This document shows positions 21,845-34,033 of a stretch of 64,000 nucleotides of DNA, piece by piece. Within the stretch, counting starts at the first letter, position 1. Each line of letters begins with the position of its first letter. Position numbers and translations under genes: made by a program. The stretch is taken from NCBI GenBank assembly GCA_037179385.1, contig CM074193.1, forward strand, positions 3,183,547 to 3,247,546, read 5' to 3'. The notes beneath the pieces were generated by a model that was not told the DNA's origin, did no database searches, and worked only from the letters and a program-made list of their open reading frames with translations. The stretch comes from Holothuria scabra. Lineage: Eukaryota > Echinodermata > Holothuroidea > Aspidochirotida > Holothuriidae.

Positions 21845-22367
21845 TTAATACTAGCAGCTGTCATTGTCTGCGTGATACCATTTTGCGTGCGGGTTACAAA
21901 AGGTCATTCAAAGTCAATCGCATTTATGCATGTTTGCACTTGGGGTCGGTAACATTACCACCATGACGTCCTTCGCATTCGATGTTTTGACATTAGTTTC
22001 TTTCAACAATTTCTAACATCAATGACTTTAAAACGGGTAGCTCAATTGTGCTAAATAAGAAACATTCGTTGTTGGCCATTAAAGCAAGGCCATGTTCACG
22101 AGTACATTTTACGTGCAAGGAATGGGGTCTTGCAGCTTTCAGGCCGTTAACGACCCGCTAATCCTTTTCATATTGTCGACGAGGCAATTAATGAATTTAA
22201 TGTTAGAAACAAATAGAGGCTTATTGATATTTGTTACCTATCATGGCTTGCGATTCAATCTTTGAGACATTTCACGTTGCAAACTGATGACTGCTATTAG
22301 CAGCACTTTGAGATATTTGGTTTCAGCTCTTAGCTCTTCGCCAGATTCGCGTGTGTGGGCCATGATT
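21845..22367. other. no gene recognised
   Basis: Spacer; no motif or repeat match seen. Confidence 0.4.
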
Positions 22368-22897
22368 AAAGTGTACCTCAAGTCAAAATATGAAATATAC
22401 ATATTAAACAACATGAAATATACATTCTAACAGTCCAACTCCCATCTTCATATTATATTCTTTGGTAAAGTTTATTTACTCAAATTAGCCAAGTAACATT
22501 GTTGTAATACTCAAATTACAATCTTGTATTTCTTTTTTTTTCTGAAATTTATTACACCTTGTACCAAGGTGCGATAGCACTCTTACCCTTCTGGGATAAC
22601 ATAAATAATTAAGTCCTCTCTGTGCAACATGCATATGCAAGCAAACAGGAAGTGTTCAAGGTCATAAAAAACATCTTTCATTTTTAAGGGAAACAAGCAG
22701 GCAATATGGGTTGTTGAAAAACAAGAAAGTCACAAATTATTGCGCAAGGGACTTCTTTGTTTTAGGTGAATAAAATTGAACATTTTATATCTTGACCCAA
22801 AAATTTTCCGATAAAGATGGGATTTGGAATGTTAGAATTTATTTTTCATGCTGTTTAATATACTTATTTGATTTTATTTTTAACTTAAGGTACACTT
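22368..22897 (-). mobile_element. MITE, family B
   Basis: Ends AAAGTGTACCTCAAGTC and TTAACTTAAGGTACACTT. Interior includes AACTCCCATCTTCATATT, CACCTTGTACCAAGGTGCG, AACAGGAAGTGTTCAAGGTC and TTATATCTTGACCC. About 530 bp. Confidence 0.85.
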
Positions 22898-23147
22898 CAA
22901 TGCGATGTTTCTTGATTGTCTGTTGCCATTATATCGATTTCATGCTGTGTTGGGTTAGGGATTAGGGCTATCGTTAGCCAGTAAGGAACCCCCAGATTCT
23001 GGGAGGTTTTAGAGGAAGCACTCAGATCTACACGTCTTCCACAATATCAATGCTTGCACAATGCGTATAAACCGTTCCCTTGTGGGTGTTGTTTGTAGTT
23101 TATGACAACCATATTCTCCACTTGCCCTAGTAAAGCGGTTACTTTAA
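22898..23147. other. no gene recognised
   Basis: Spacer; nothing recognisable. Confidence 0.35.
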
Positions 23148-23443
23148 GGACCAATCCTCTCACCCCAAACTGCAATTTTGGTAGGGGTGTACGGAAATTC
23201 TCAATTGGCTCAGCTCTTTGACTGACAGCTAATTAAAACTATGCAAAGTGCCACAGTTTGTATTACACAGCATGAACTGTACTGAGAGTGTTTTGATTAT
23301 ACACATTGAGTCTTTTTGTACGCACCCTGAAGCAATAAACTGAGACTGTGTCTGGATGAGGATGGATTGCAGATAATTGTGGGAGGAGGTGAAGTAAGAG
23401 TCTTAGGAGAATTGTTACTGTTTGGGGTGAGAAAATTGGGCCT
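23148..23443 (-). mobile_element. TTAA MITE, family A
   Basis: TTAA at 23144-23147 and 23444-23447. Ends GGACCAATCCTCTCACCCCA and TTTGGGGTGAGAAAATTGGG, giving the clearest view of the ~25-bp terminal inverted repeat. 296 bp. Confidence 0.85.
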
Positions 23444-23989
23444 TTAAGGAGTTGCCTGCGAAGCAGTTCAGTCATATCTCTAGATTTTGGAAGATGAGGA
23501 GCTGAGAAACAGAATCTGCCCGTGGGGTATTAAAGGCCATGGGAGAAATGAACATTGGACGGACCTTTAACTGTGTTTGAAACCAATCTTGAACTTGAGG
23601 GGCGATATTAAAACCGTAGCTACACTCTCCACGGCATTTCTTGTAGGCAAGTTTTGTGGTTCAATGCTTCGTGGTATACCGCCAACAATGGTTGCCCGAG
23701 GTAGCATTGATCCGTGGACGCTGTCATTTTTTAAGGATTAAGGTTAAATAATTCCCCGAAACGCTTTATGCGAACTACCAGGAATATTCCAGCAGGTTAT
23801 TGCAGAGGGTTCCATTCGGTAGTACAGCTGTGTGAAAACGCGAATAGAGAGAATATTGAACGAAAGCAATTACCATTTGTTTCGTATTTGTGACCAGAAA
23901 CTTCGACCAAACCAATCTGATCATGGATCACTGGTTGAGGAATGATTCTTTTCAACATTCTTCAAACAAACAATGATTTCATTGGCTTT
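23444..23989. other. no gene recognised
   Basis: Spacer; nothing recognisable. Confidence 0.4.
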
Positions 23990-24240
23990 AGAGGATGTGT
24001 GACATGAAAATGACAAAATTGGGTATTGGATGTAAAAAGCATTAAAAACCATGAAAATAGCCACAATTTCCATCAAAATCCATCACAAATTGACCATTTT
24101 ACACAACAATTTCTGATTTTCACTTAATCATTACTAGATATGAGCTCAACATGCAGATCTTGTGATGTCATGGGAGGGACATATCCTATATGGCTAAGGA
24201 CAGTTGTAACATTTGCTTCCCCTGAGGGTTTCATTTTGAA
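23990..24240 (+). repeat. dispersed repeat E
   Basis: Matches 47945-48185 in inverted orientation. Shared words include GACATGAAAATGACAAA, ATTTGATGTAAAAAGCATT-type sequence, CAGTTGTAACATTTGC and CCATTTTACACAACAATTTC. Moderately diverged; termini not defined. Confidence 0.6.
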
Positions 24241-25077
24241 AGATTAATTTGTGTCCATGCAAATCTTCAGAATCAATTACCAAACCACAAACTATCTGAT
24301 GAGTAACTAAGAGATAATTTCATTGGGTTAACAAAAGAAATGTCAAGATTATGCAACACTGTATACCATTATTTTGGCACAAGCAACAAATTTCGTCGGA
24401 AACATTCGAACTTCGAAGAGGTATATCTGGAGAACAGTTAAAGATATTGAAATAATTCCAAAGGAGTTTTCCTTAGAACAGTTCACTCCATAATTACCGA
24501 GTGAAGTCAGGTCAATTTGCTGACGTGTCACACTACCTTCAATGATTTATGGTGAAATGTCGTCATCATCATATGAAGCGCAAGGTTTGACGTCATCAGA
24601 AGGACTTAGCAACTTACACGAACCAACAAATGAAAAAAACAAGAGGACAAAATTGTGTTTCAGTTTTTCATCAATTTTCTTCTCAACCAATTTTAGCACA
24701 CGTTATTGCGCGATTATTCGTCTTTCTTTCTTAGTACAGAATATCTTTCGTATTCAATTAGCTGCACTCTGTGTTTTAAAATGTACATTATATAGGATTA
24801 AGAACACTTACGTAATAGCGTTGGCAACTAATATATATAATATATTTTTGTATGTATATGACTGAAACACCATCTTGCTGATAAGAAAAATATCGTACAT
24901 AAAGTTCGTTTTATATCATCTCAAGATAAATACACACCACGTAACGGTAAGGATGTCGCTAACTTTTTACGAAAAAAGGTTTTGACAGAAACAGAAAACA
25001 ACCGCATATGACAGCCACTCCAAAAAAAAAATCGATTCAATAATTATTACGTTATTTAACCTTATCACTAAACGGGA
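24241..25077. other. no gene recognised
   Basis: Short open frames of up to 107 codons (24542-24865) show no motif. TGACGTCATCAGAAGG near 24590 resembles a cAMP-response element but has no promoter context. Confidence 0.4.
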
Positions 25078-25350
25078 AAAGGCAGCCAATCTTCACCCCA
25101 AAACACAATTTTACCGATAGTCCAAGAGAATTCTCGATTAAAACAGATTATTTGATTGGTCAACATCCAATTTCAAATTGATATTACATATCATGTAAGT
25201 ACTGAGAATGTCTTGATTACACATTCATGTAAGCTCACCAGGGCGAATGTCCTGAGGCAATAAGTTGAACTACATTTGGATCAGTTATAGACAATCGTGG
25301 GAGGGGTTAAAAGTAAGTTGGGAAAATTGGCACCATGATGAGTAACTGCC
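25078..25350 (-). mobile_element. family A MITE
   Basis: AAAAGGCAGCCAATCTTCAC at the left, CAATCGTGGGAGGGGTTAAA inside, and GATGAGTAACTGCC before TTAA (25351-25354). Diverged. Confidence 0.75.
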
Positions 25351-27543
25351 TTAAAATATGGTCGACTGGAGGTTTGTCTTTCAATACCATGGGTAAATCA
25401 TCCTATGAGCTCCTTTGCTAAATTTCGAAAGCATTTTTGTCTTCCATAAAAGAAGTCGACCCAACGCAAGTGAATATTTCGATTATCCTGCTATCAATAA
25501 CACTGACATATTTATGGGAAAGGGCAAGGTGAGTCCAATGGCGGTTGAAGTCTTTACTTATAAGTTCTCCTTCCCCTGTCATACCTTCCTTTTCCTGTAC
25601 AGTCAATCTTTCAGACATAGAAGTAACAAAGGGCTTTAAAATACTAAATCAAGGTATAATGTCTCTTCAAACGAAGGCTATTTCTTAAAAAAAAAAAAAA
25701 AAAAAAAAACAATCCAAAACCGATAAATTTGTCTGTAGTATAGAATATGTACACATCGTCTACCACCTGTCCTTGTTGGTATGGTGAAAGAGTTCTAAGG
25801 AATAAGATAATGATAAAAAACATACATCTGCAATTTCTACGATTACCCAGCATTAAAATGCAATTTGCAACTGTATCCAAGAAAAAGTGCTAACTACATT
25901 CCACCTGGTCTGTTTCGAATACTATGCCTCCGTATCCTTCTACGGACTTTCTGCACCCTATCGACGTTCTGAACACTACAGTTCGTGATGAAGACCCTTG
26001 TCAGTAGGCTTACTAAAATTATACAAATTTCAGAATACTATACAAAGCACACATACACTTTTAACTTAAAATTACACTTTCATTGGTTTGAGAGATACTT
26101 CTGAAGCAAGTGTAACCGGATAAAGAATTAAGTAAATACGAAACAACTTAAGAATGAAGATCAAGAATGTTCAATAAAACAAGAGGTATGCAAAATATTT
26201 GTCATGGCAATGACAAAAAAGGGCAAAAATGCTAAACAAATATATCAAATCTGCCGTATACAACAAAGCCTTTCACTCATACACTGTTGTTAATAGTTAC
26301 TGTTTTTCAGGATACATTATTTAGTTTTTGTAGAAAGAAGACGTTGAAAAAATCACCACTTACATCATAGCATTTCCTCCTGGGACGACGTTTCAACCAA
26401 ACATACTGAAAACATTTGTACTCTTCAACGCATAACACCCTAAAAATTGATTTTTCCGTTTGCTTTTGTTTCGTCTTCCCTATAACTTTACACTTGGTGA
26501 AACCTTTTTTATGAAACGAAAATGAAAACGAGTGACAATTGAATATCACGTCACAAAAACCAACACCTGGCCTTCCACGGTCATACTGGAAGAAAGGACA
26601 AACTGAATAGTTGGGTTAAGACCTTTCTTATTAGGCTACGTTCAAAGCTTTAAATGAAACGGAAAAGTGTAATAAAGTGTAACGAATATATCGCGAGCAT
26701 GAGAAAATTTACCCCACAGGAACCAATATCTATGGTTAACTTTGCTTGTACAGTCACGTCGTTAGACTGAACAAAGGATTAATTACCAACGCCCGTAAAA
26801 AGACAATGAGTCCCACCTCAATATATGCATGCAATAAAGATACTACTTCTCTATCTGTAGTATATGGAAAATATAATCAAGGACTGATGTTGGTTAACTT
26901 CTGTATGGAAGCGTGTAGTACAGTCAATTTGTATGTACGCTATATAGATTGTGATAATTACTGTCTAATATGATGACCTCTTTCAACACCAGCAGTCTTG
27001 TCGGCTCACCTTACTTAAATCTTCAGGGAGAATTACACTCTTCCAATTTCAGTTACACTTGGTGCAACTTCATTGAACTTGTGAGGCATTAATATGAAGT
27101 GCAAAATTAAGATGTGGCTGTGCACTTACTGTTGCCAACAAGAACAATGATGGATTGGGCAATGTATTGAAGTCAAACTATAGCGTAATCTCCTCATGAA
27201 TACACACTTTTTTCGATCCTTCTTTTCCCCCAGGGGATAGGTACAGTAGGTGGATAGGAATCAACGTTAATCCAAGTCTACAAACGGTATGTTTCGTTTG
27301 TCAAAGAGACTATTACAATTGACGGTAAAACCGTAACATATTAAAATGCATGTACAGCGGGTAAAATAATCTCGTTCAGATTTAAATGAAACAACTAACC
27401 ACCCACCAACCCCCCCCCCCCTACCTTGCCCATCCCACGCACTCCGACATATGGTAACGGATACCGCCATAGAATAAAAGTCTGGCTCCTCTGCTTTGGG
27501 TCTGTGTCTACAGATTCCATTTTTTTTTAAAGTTTTTCTTTAA
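25351..27543. other. long stretch without gene or known repeat
   Basis: About 2.2 kb without any of the repeat families found elsewhere. Holds an A-tract at 25688-25710 and a C-run near 27408-27421. Open frames are all under 81 codons and unremarkable. Could be intron or intergenic. Confidence 0.5.
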
Positions 27544-27796
27544 ACGGCAGGGACAGTCACCCCTACTTGAAGCAGTGTAGTAAACTGTCCAGTTTCATGA
27601 TTGGCTGTTGAGAGTCATGTGACATCATTTTTACTCCTCAAATGTGAAATTTACTTGAAGTAACTGCTTGGTTTACCTTGCATATGTTACAGTGAAGTCA
27701 TAAAATATTACGGAAGATTCTTTGAAGAGAAATAAGACAAGAATTGTGATATTTAGCTGTTGCTTCAAGAAAGTTCAGGGAGACTACTCTTGACCT
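27544..27796 (+). mobile_element. MITE, family C, TTAA both sides
   Basis: TTAA at 27540-27543 and 27797-27800. Contains GGGACAGTCACCCCTACTTG, TTTCATGATTGGCTGTTGAG, TCAAATGTGAAATTTACTTG and GGGAGACTACTCTTGACC. The best-bounded family C copy, 253 bp. Confidence 0.85.
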
Positions 27797-27800
27797 TTAA

Positions 27801-28669
27801 GGAGAAAAATCCGGTTCCCCACCGGACATTACGTGGGTCCATTTGCGATAAAACCGTGAAAATTCGGTTTCGGTCGAACCCAAATCAAAATTTTGAATAC
27901 AATTCCTCGTTCAACAATGAGTCAAATAAAGGAGTGTACTACTAAAATGATGAGCATGTTTTGTTGCTGCTAAGCAAAATACAGAAAAGTACACACCGTG
28001 CTTCCAAATACAATACATACTCCATAACCATAGTACCGGTATATAAAAGCCTACACATACTAAACGTACCGTAGACCACAATGGAAGCTCTTGAATCGAA
28101 GAAAAATAAACTGGACTCATTTTGGTTTGAAATTATTAAAAATATTGATAAAATATTTTCTCAAAAATGCTTCGCAATTTTGCACACTACTGCAGTGCAT
28201 GGCACTCCTATGTATCATGTACAGATGTTTCGTACACCATGTAAACAGACAAAATTTGCATGCTTATACAAGACAAGAGATAATCTTTCATAAATACAAT
28301 TTACTCATAATGCATTTCGACATACCAGACCTATTTCACTCTGGCAATGTTATATACGTAACACCACCACTGTTATTATTCAGTGTATCAAACATTAACA
28401 ATTTATGTGTTTGTGTCGCAATAGCAGTCGAGTTTCAGACCAATTCCAGATTAACAGTTTGTCTAAAAATCAGAAATCCTAACCCAACAGGATTTGGTTC
28501 ACTAATTATAATAATAATAATATATAGAGGGAAAGTTATAAAAACTTAAGTTGTCGCCAAAATTTTCACTCTCTTCAAAGTTCAGTTTTAAAGGAGAAGG
28601 TGAGACCATTTCAGTGTTACACGAGAGGTTAGTAATTTGGCTAGATGGAGTTTACGCGCCCATTCTCAA
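27801..28669. other. no gene recognised
   Basis: A 152-codon plus-strand open frame (28091-28549) is AT-biased in codon use, with no domain or start context; most likely chance. A short ATA/TAA tract lies at 28506-28525. Confidence 0.45.
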
Positions 28670-28815
28670 TCAATTCATTCAAGTCAAGCCGGCCACGGCC
28701 TCTTTTCCAAGAGTCCAGCAGCTGTGGCTCACTGGCTTGTTTTCCCTACTGCATTTCTCATGATGAGCACTGAGCACAATGGCAGAAGGTCTATTTTTCT
28801 ACGATGTTCTATGTT
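28670..28815 (-). mobile_element. SINE 3' half
   Basis: Read on the minus strand: AGACCTTCTGCCATTGTGCT, GTAGGGAAAACAAGCCAGTG, GCCGTGGCCGGCTTGACTTG. Corresponds to the 3' half of the SINE at 18519; the tRNA-like head is absent. Confidence 0.75.
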
Positions 28816-29828
28816 GGCAATAGTGACGTCATCCGTAGCGTAGGAGCGAGAAGAGGGAGGAGGAGTGGTGATTGACAGCGAAAAGTAATAGATTCGGTTG
28901 AGGTCAGGGGTGAATCTTGCAGCAGATGGAAAACCTGACTGAATTATTTTTTCATGAGCAAAATTGGGCATACCAACTTGCGAAAACTTTGATTATGATG
29001 GAAATTGATATGAAAATTATGTCGAAACTGACCTGAAAAATAGTGACAGTTTTCAGGGTTTGTATTCGATATCATGAAAGGAAGCTGGTTTAGTACAGTT
29101 GGTAAGTTTAGGATAGTTTGTGATGTAGTTCCTGGTACATAAATAGGCAACTTATGAGCCACTGATTTCGCCTTTACAACACATTCTCAGAACTGATGTG
29201 CATGAAACAGACTAAAACGGTTTTAAAGGGAAATTTGTGTTTAAAATGCTACAACAAAGGGTACAAAGAAAATGGTTCAGACACTATCCAATAAATCAGT
29301 CTTAATCATAAACCCCAGCAATGGCTACATCTCTTCAAAATACTATGCGCAAGAAGGGCCATGGACGTTGCATCTTTTGAAACGATGACAGTTTGGGTGA
29401 AAAAATTATTCTTGAGCAACAAACAACTGAATTTCTATCTGTGGGAAACTTATTTCTTGAAAGGAAGGCTACCACACTGCCTTATTTTTTAAAATCTATC
29501 ACCCCGTGTCACTAAATATTAGTTTTGAAAGGATAAATTTTTCCCACATAGCACTTAACTATTTTGAATCGTAACAAATTGGTTAGAACAAAACAGCATG
29601 CGACAACCACCATTACTTTTAATACTTACGGTACTACCTATACTATTTCCGAGCTGATCGACGATTTAAAAATCAGGCAGAGAGTTTCCATTTCCTGAAA
29701 AGGCATTCGTACTTGCCCAAAGGGCGAGGGGCATAGCATGTCACCATTTGTTTCGGATCACTATTTATTGCCCGAACATGGTTTGTGAGAGGGGGCGGAG
29801 TTGTTACCAAAGAAAGACAAATTCAGTT

Positions 29829-29965
29829 TCAGCTGCGTGTGGTTGTCTGCCAACGTCTCATCCGCAGCCCTAACTCTCTGAGAATTCTCAACTCATTTGT
29901 GTAGCTTGAAAAATATATATGAAGACACCCTCTTCGCGACGTCAGCATCATGAACTTCACAAGGT
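29829..29965 (+). other. speculative first exon
   Basis: A G-rich motif GAGGGGGCGGAG (29789-29800) precedes this segment. It contains ATGAACTTCACAAG, in which the AG is followed directly by GTATGCG, a plausible splice donor. It is followed by long repeat-poor sequence that could be intron. No downstream coding exon was identified, so this rests on sequence context alone. Confidence 0.15.
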
Positions 29966-30989
29966 ATGCGCGCATTTCCCATAAGTTTTGGCATGTGCTA
30001 TATGGTCACAGACTTCAATTTTGGCATGTAACCTATACCACCGACAATTATCAGAAACTGAACCTTTGTGCCTAATGAATTAAAAGTCAACTAGGTCATG
30101 AAAGGCTTAAAGCACCTTAAATTTATCTGTATAAACTAGGCCCCTTTGTTGAACAGGTCAAAAGTCAACTACTATTGAGATAGCGCGTTCCCATTATCCC
30201 CGCACAAAGTACATGCTAATATCCTTTAACGTTCTACATGTCACATGTATGGTCCTTGAAGTCTTCGCTTACAAGGCAAATAAGAACCACAACAAGCAAA
30301 ATATCTCTTTCAATTCATATTATCTGAGAATTTACATTTACCCCGGCTTAAGAGAGCCTGAAGGCATTTAACTGCATGCATGTAATATTTTTAACTGAAA
30401 ATTTAAACCCGTATTGATTCTATCAAAGACGAAGTCCTTACTCCTTAACATAAATAACCACATTTATCATCGTTGGTACTGTATGTTCTTTGTACAATTT
30501 TATGGTACGTAAATGTTGGCAATTATTTGACATTCATCAACAGAAATGAAGCTTAAGTAATGATAACGATAATCATGCAACTTTAGATCTATTTACAAAC
30601 TACTAATATCAAAACAAAATTTTTAAGTTTTTATTAATATTTGATCCACTGACAAAGGCAAGTTTCTTCAATAAAATGAAGCAAGTAGTAATACTGATTT
30701 TTTTCATTTTTTGTTTCACTGAAAAGTGACCTTCTGTAACCTTGATTTCATGCCTCTAGGCCTACAAATATACAATTAGTACACCATTCACAGTAAAGTA
30801 TCTATGTACGTTTTTAAAGGGTTCACAACCCCTTTAGTTAACGTACATGGGTCTCATAATATTGGTATTGCAAACTCATATGCCAAACTCAATTTTCCAG
30901 CCGTCTTTGTAAGGGACCGGAATGGGTTGCGCACATGGCGCTTGCATTGGAGTTAGTATGCTGTTTCCCATATTACCACATAACTATTT

Positions 30990-31086
30990 ATACATACACA
31001 CACACACACACGTACACACATACATGTATATGTATATATACATATATATATATGTATACATGAATATGAACAGATACATATACACA
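30990..31086. repeat. (CA)n / (TA)n microsatellite
   Basis: ATACACACACACACACACGT followed by alternating TATATACATATATATATATG. Simple-sequence tract of dinucleotides. Confidence 0.85.
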
Positions 31087-32844
31087 AAAAATGATTCATA
31101 ATATTATGGTATAACCTTCATTGAACCCTACTGTAGTTGACCCAGGATGCAAACCTATGAGGACTTCCAGTAGGCCAAGATATGGGGTGAGGAAAAGTCT
31201 CATACGGGAATGTTAGCCTACTACGGAAATGGGGCACCATAGCATACATGCTTCCATTCTGCATGCAGTCTGGTGCATTCAGCCATAGAACAAACTCTTC
31301 ATTTTATTCACTTAAATTGCGATAAAAACGTTTGATTTTTAAAGCATTCCGTACATTGAACGAATTTAAGTCACTGCTGTAGGAATGACCATCACGCACG
31401 ACCTAGTATCGGTTAAACCGTTAAACAGAGAACAACTTTCATTCTATATGCCTATGGGATAATGCATTTCTCCCCTGAAGGAAACAAATGCATTTGACAC
31501 GGATTCAAAACCGAAAGAACCTGCATGACAGTGCATTTACACTCCAGGCGACAAAATACAACCCCCTTCTACAGAAGTATTGTTTCCTGTTAAATGTATA
31601 CAGTATCTGCTAACACATCATGGGCAGTGGGCACTGGCCAAGCATGTTGCAACCTGCTTCGCTATTCATTTGGCAAGAATTCGCAACAAGTTTTCAACTT
31701 CAACACATGAACTGCAAATTACGGAACCACTATAAACACCGGTTCATGTACAGAGGCAAGTAAGTGTATATGTGTGGTAAGAACAACCCGAACGCACTTT
31801 TTACAAGTTGATAAAACAATACAAAGAATAAATACCTGTGTAAAGCAGTTGATTAATGAGTTTGGGGCAAACTAATTCAGTTTATCTTTCTTTCAATTGA
31901 AGTGCCATTATGTCAAATGAATGGGCAACAATTCAAAAAAGAGATGTAAATGTGTGAATGAATGAAAATCTCATTCGTCGCTAAACTTTTTTTTTTTTTT
32001 TTTTTACCAAAAGTGCTTTGGATGAGCATACCAGTTGACCGACAGACATCCCCGGGGTAACTTAAAGAAGGGTTTATGGTCATATCAAGTTAAGACTTGT
32101 TGGAGAGGTACTTGTTCCATGCATTTCAGTGAAATTTGAATTAAAATCTGACGTGTGGTTCTCAAGATGTGAGCAAGTAAAGTTGTCAAATTTTCAACAA
32201 AAAGTGAACTTGAAGCAAGCATATATTACATCATATCCCCACATTAATGGACAGCCTTTTGTTTTTAAAATTTTCATTCTATTCTCTCCTCGACAGTCCC
32301 ATGTTTTCAAAATGTGATTGCATAAGTGGTATGACAACTTCACAAACTTTGCATTCCCCACAGGGAGGTAGTATTTCTATTTACCTCAAGGTCAACACAG
32401 CAGTTTGAAAAACAAAGGGAAGCAAAGCATTCTTGGTCATTGCGAGGAAGTTATATAACCTCTGCTGCCCTTAAGTCGCTTTGGAACACAAACTTCATTT
32501 AGTCATGTATCGAGATATATATGTCCGATTTGGATGATAATTTGAGCACAGTGTGTAGATTTGGTTTCTCTTTAAAATGGGAAAGTTGATTTGCGCAAGC
32601 CTCCCTTTAATAATGGGCATACCGATGACTGTTACGTAAAAGGCCTGCGAAGCCAACCAATGAAGTTCACCCGTCTAAAACGTGATGTGAGTGGAATTCA
32701 ACATTAACACATTATTGGAGACCGCATGCAGGGCTGCACTTGTCGACGCTAATAATTCGGTATCGTCTTTTTTACGTTACTTCTGGGAGTTGCATCTCCT
32801 TATATTTGTGTAAAATATGCCAAACTATGGATAGTCTCAATAGT

Positions 32845-33148
32845 AAAAGGCATATTTTTATCATCCCAAACAGTTCCAATTCTCCCAACCTACTTACTTC
32901 TAGCCCCTCCCACATTTATCTAAAACTCATCTTTATCCAGACACAATCCTTGTTTATTGCTTCATGACTTGTCCCAGTGGCCATACAAGTCCATAATGTG
33001 TAATCAAGACACTCTCAGTCCCCATGCTGTGTAATTTAGCTATGATGCATTGTTTGAATGTGATGCCAATCAAAGAGCTGTACCAATTGAGAGTTTTGAT
33101 ATGTGTGTACTGAAATTGTAGTTTGGGGTGACGAATGACTGCCTTTAA
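32845..33148 (+). mobile_element. family A MITE (young), downstream of TENT5
   Basis: Near-identical to 5243 and 38105, from AAAAGGCATATTTTTATCAT to GACGAATGACTGCCTTTAA. On the TENT5 strand it carries AATAAA (complement of TTTATT at 32953-32958), about 1.08 kb past the TENT5 stop codon, so it could serve as a poly(A) signal if the 3' UTR is that long. Confidence 0.85.
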
Positions 33149-34033
33149 GTCCTTTTCCAAAAAGGATCCCCTTGAACAAAATTGTTGACTAGCTAGCCGA
33201 TAATTTTACGCCAGAGGCATTGATCAGCATTTTTAATAGCCTAGAGTAGAATCATTACAACCTATGCTTTCGTGTTAGCAGATACCCACTGTCAGACTGT
33301 AATGAGTAATGACCCAAATTTACCCAAAATAATACAGGTCGGCTATTTAAGTGGTGCACCCGAAGGTGCTAAACATTTGGTTGGACAACCGATTTTAGAG
33401 GCCGGCCAAGAGGGGGGAAAGCTGGATGAAAAAACCATGTACATCAAGCGCCGATTTGAAGACATGCATACGTGAAACACATTGGTACGCAGCAGCTGGA
33501 ATTGACCAGTCTGTCTGGCATTCGGCGACCCATGACCCGAATGTATAACAACCAAAGAAATATAGCCTAGTTGTGACTTCACAGTATAATAGGTCCAATA
33601 ATTTTAAAACCTTTCAACATTACTCTGTTCAGCCGCTAATTACCAAGCCTCCTTCTGAATTCATTTTTTACCAAGTCACCTTTTCCAAATTTTCCGAAGC
33701 ACGTTTTTACTGTACTAACCAACTGCTTCACAAACACATCCAACCTGCGATTCATCTTTTAAGATTACTAAATCCCACTGTCATGATAAAAGCTCCCTAG
33801 CATGGCATTTTATGCTTCCATGCTTGGACGAGCTTCATAAAGGCCATGGTCGGTACGCCTGGGTGAAATACGATCACTATCCAATTTCCAAACGACACTC
33901 TCCATTGTGTACTTTCACATGTAAACCTCGTGTAAAGCAAATCTCGCACGGATTAACTTTTAAACTGTGGTCAACACGCGGGCCAATTCTCCATTAAAAC
34001 AGCCTTATATAACGTGTGTGACGTAAACTGATA
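33149..34033 (-). other. TENT5 3' flank, likely 3' UTR
   Basis: Immediately downstream of the TENT5 stop codon on the minus strand. No canonical AATAAA is visible before the family A MITE, but a variant ATTAAA lies at 33237-33232, about 800 bases past the stop. A 67-codon plus-strand open frame at 33272-33475 has no recognisable motif. Confidence 0.4.
33232..33237 (-). promoter_or_regulatory. candidate variant poly(A) signal ATTAAA
   Basis: ATTAAA on the TENT5 strand, ~800 nt after the stop codon. A common variant signal, but a hexamer this AT-rich is expected by chance here. Confidence 0.2.

Larger units (their letters stand above)
28816..32844. other. 4-kb block nearly free of repeats
   Basis: None of the MITE or SINE families occur here, unlike most of the window. 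It holds only simple tracts (see 30990) and a T-run at 31988-32005. Exons may be hidden, but I cannot identify any with confidence. Confidence 0.5.

Noticed and set aside
28091..28549. 152-codon plus-strand open frame
   Set aside because: Composition follows the local AT bias, with no domain, splice sites or conserved start context; likely random.
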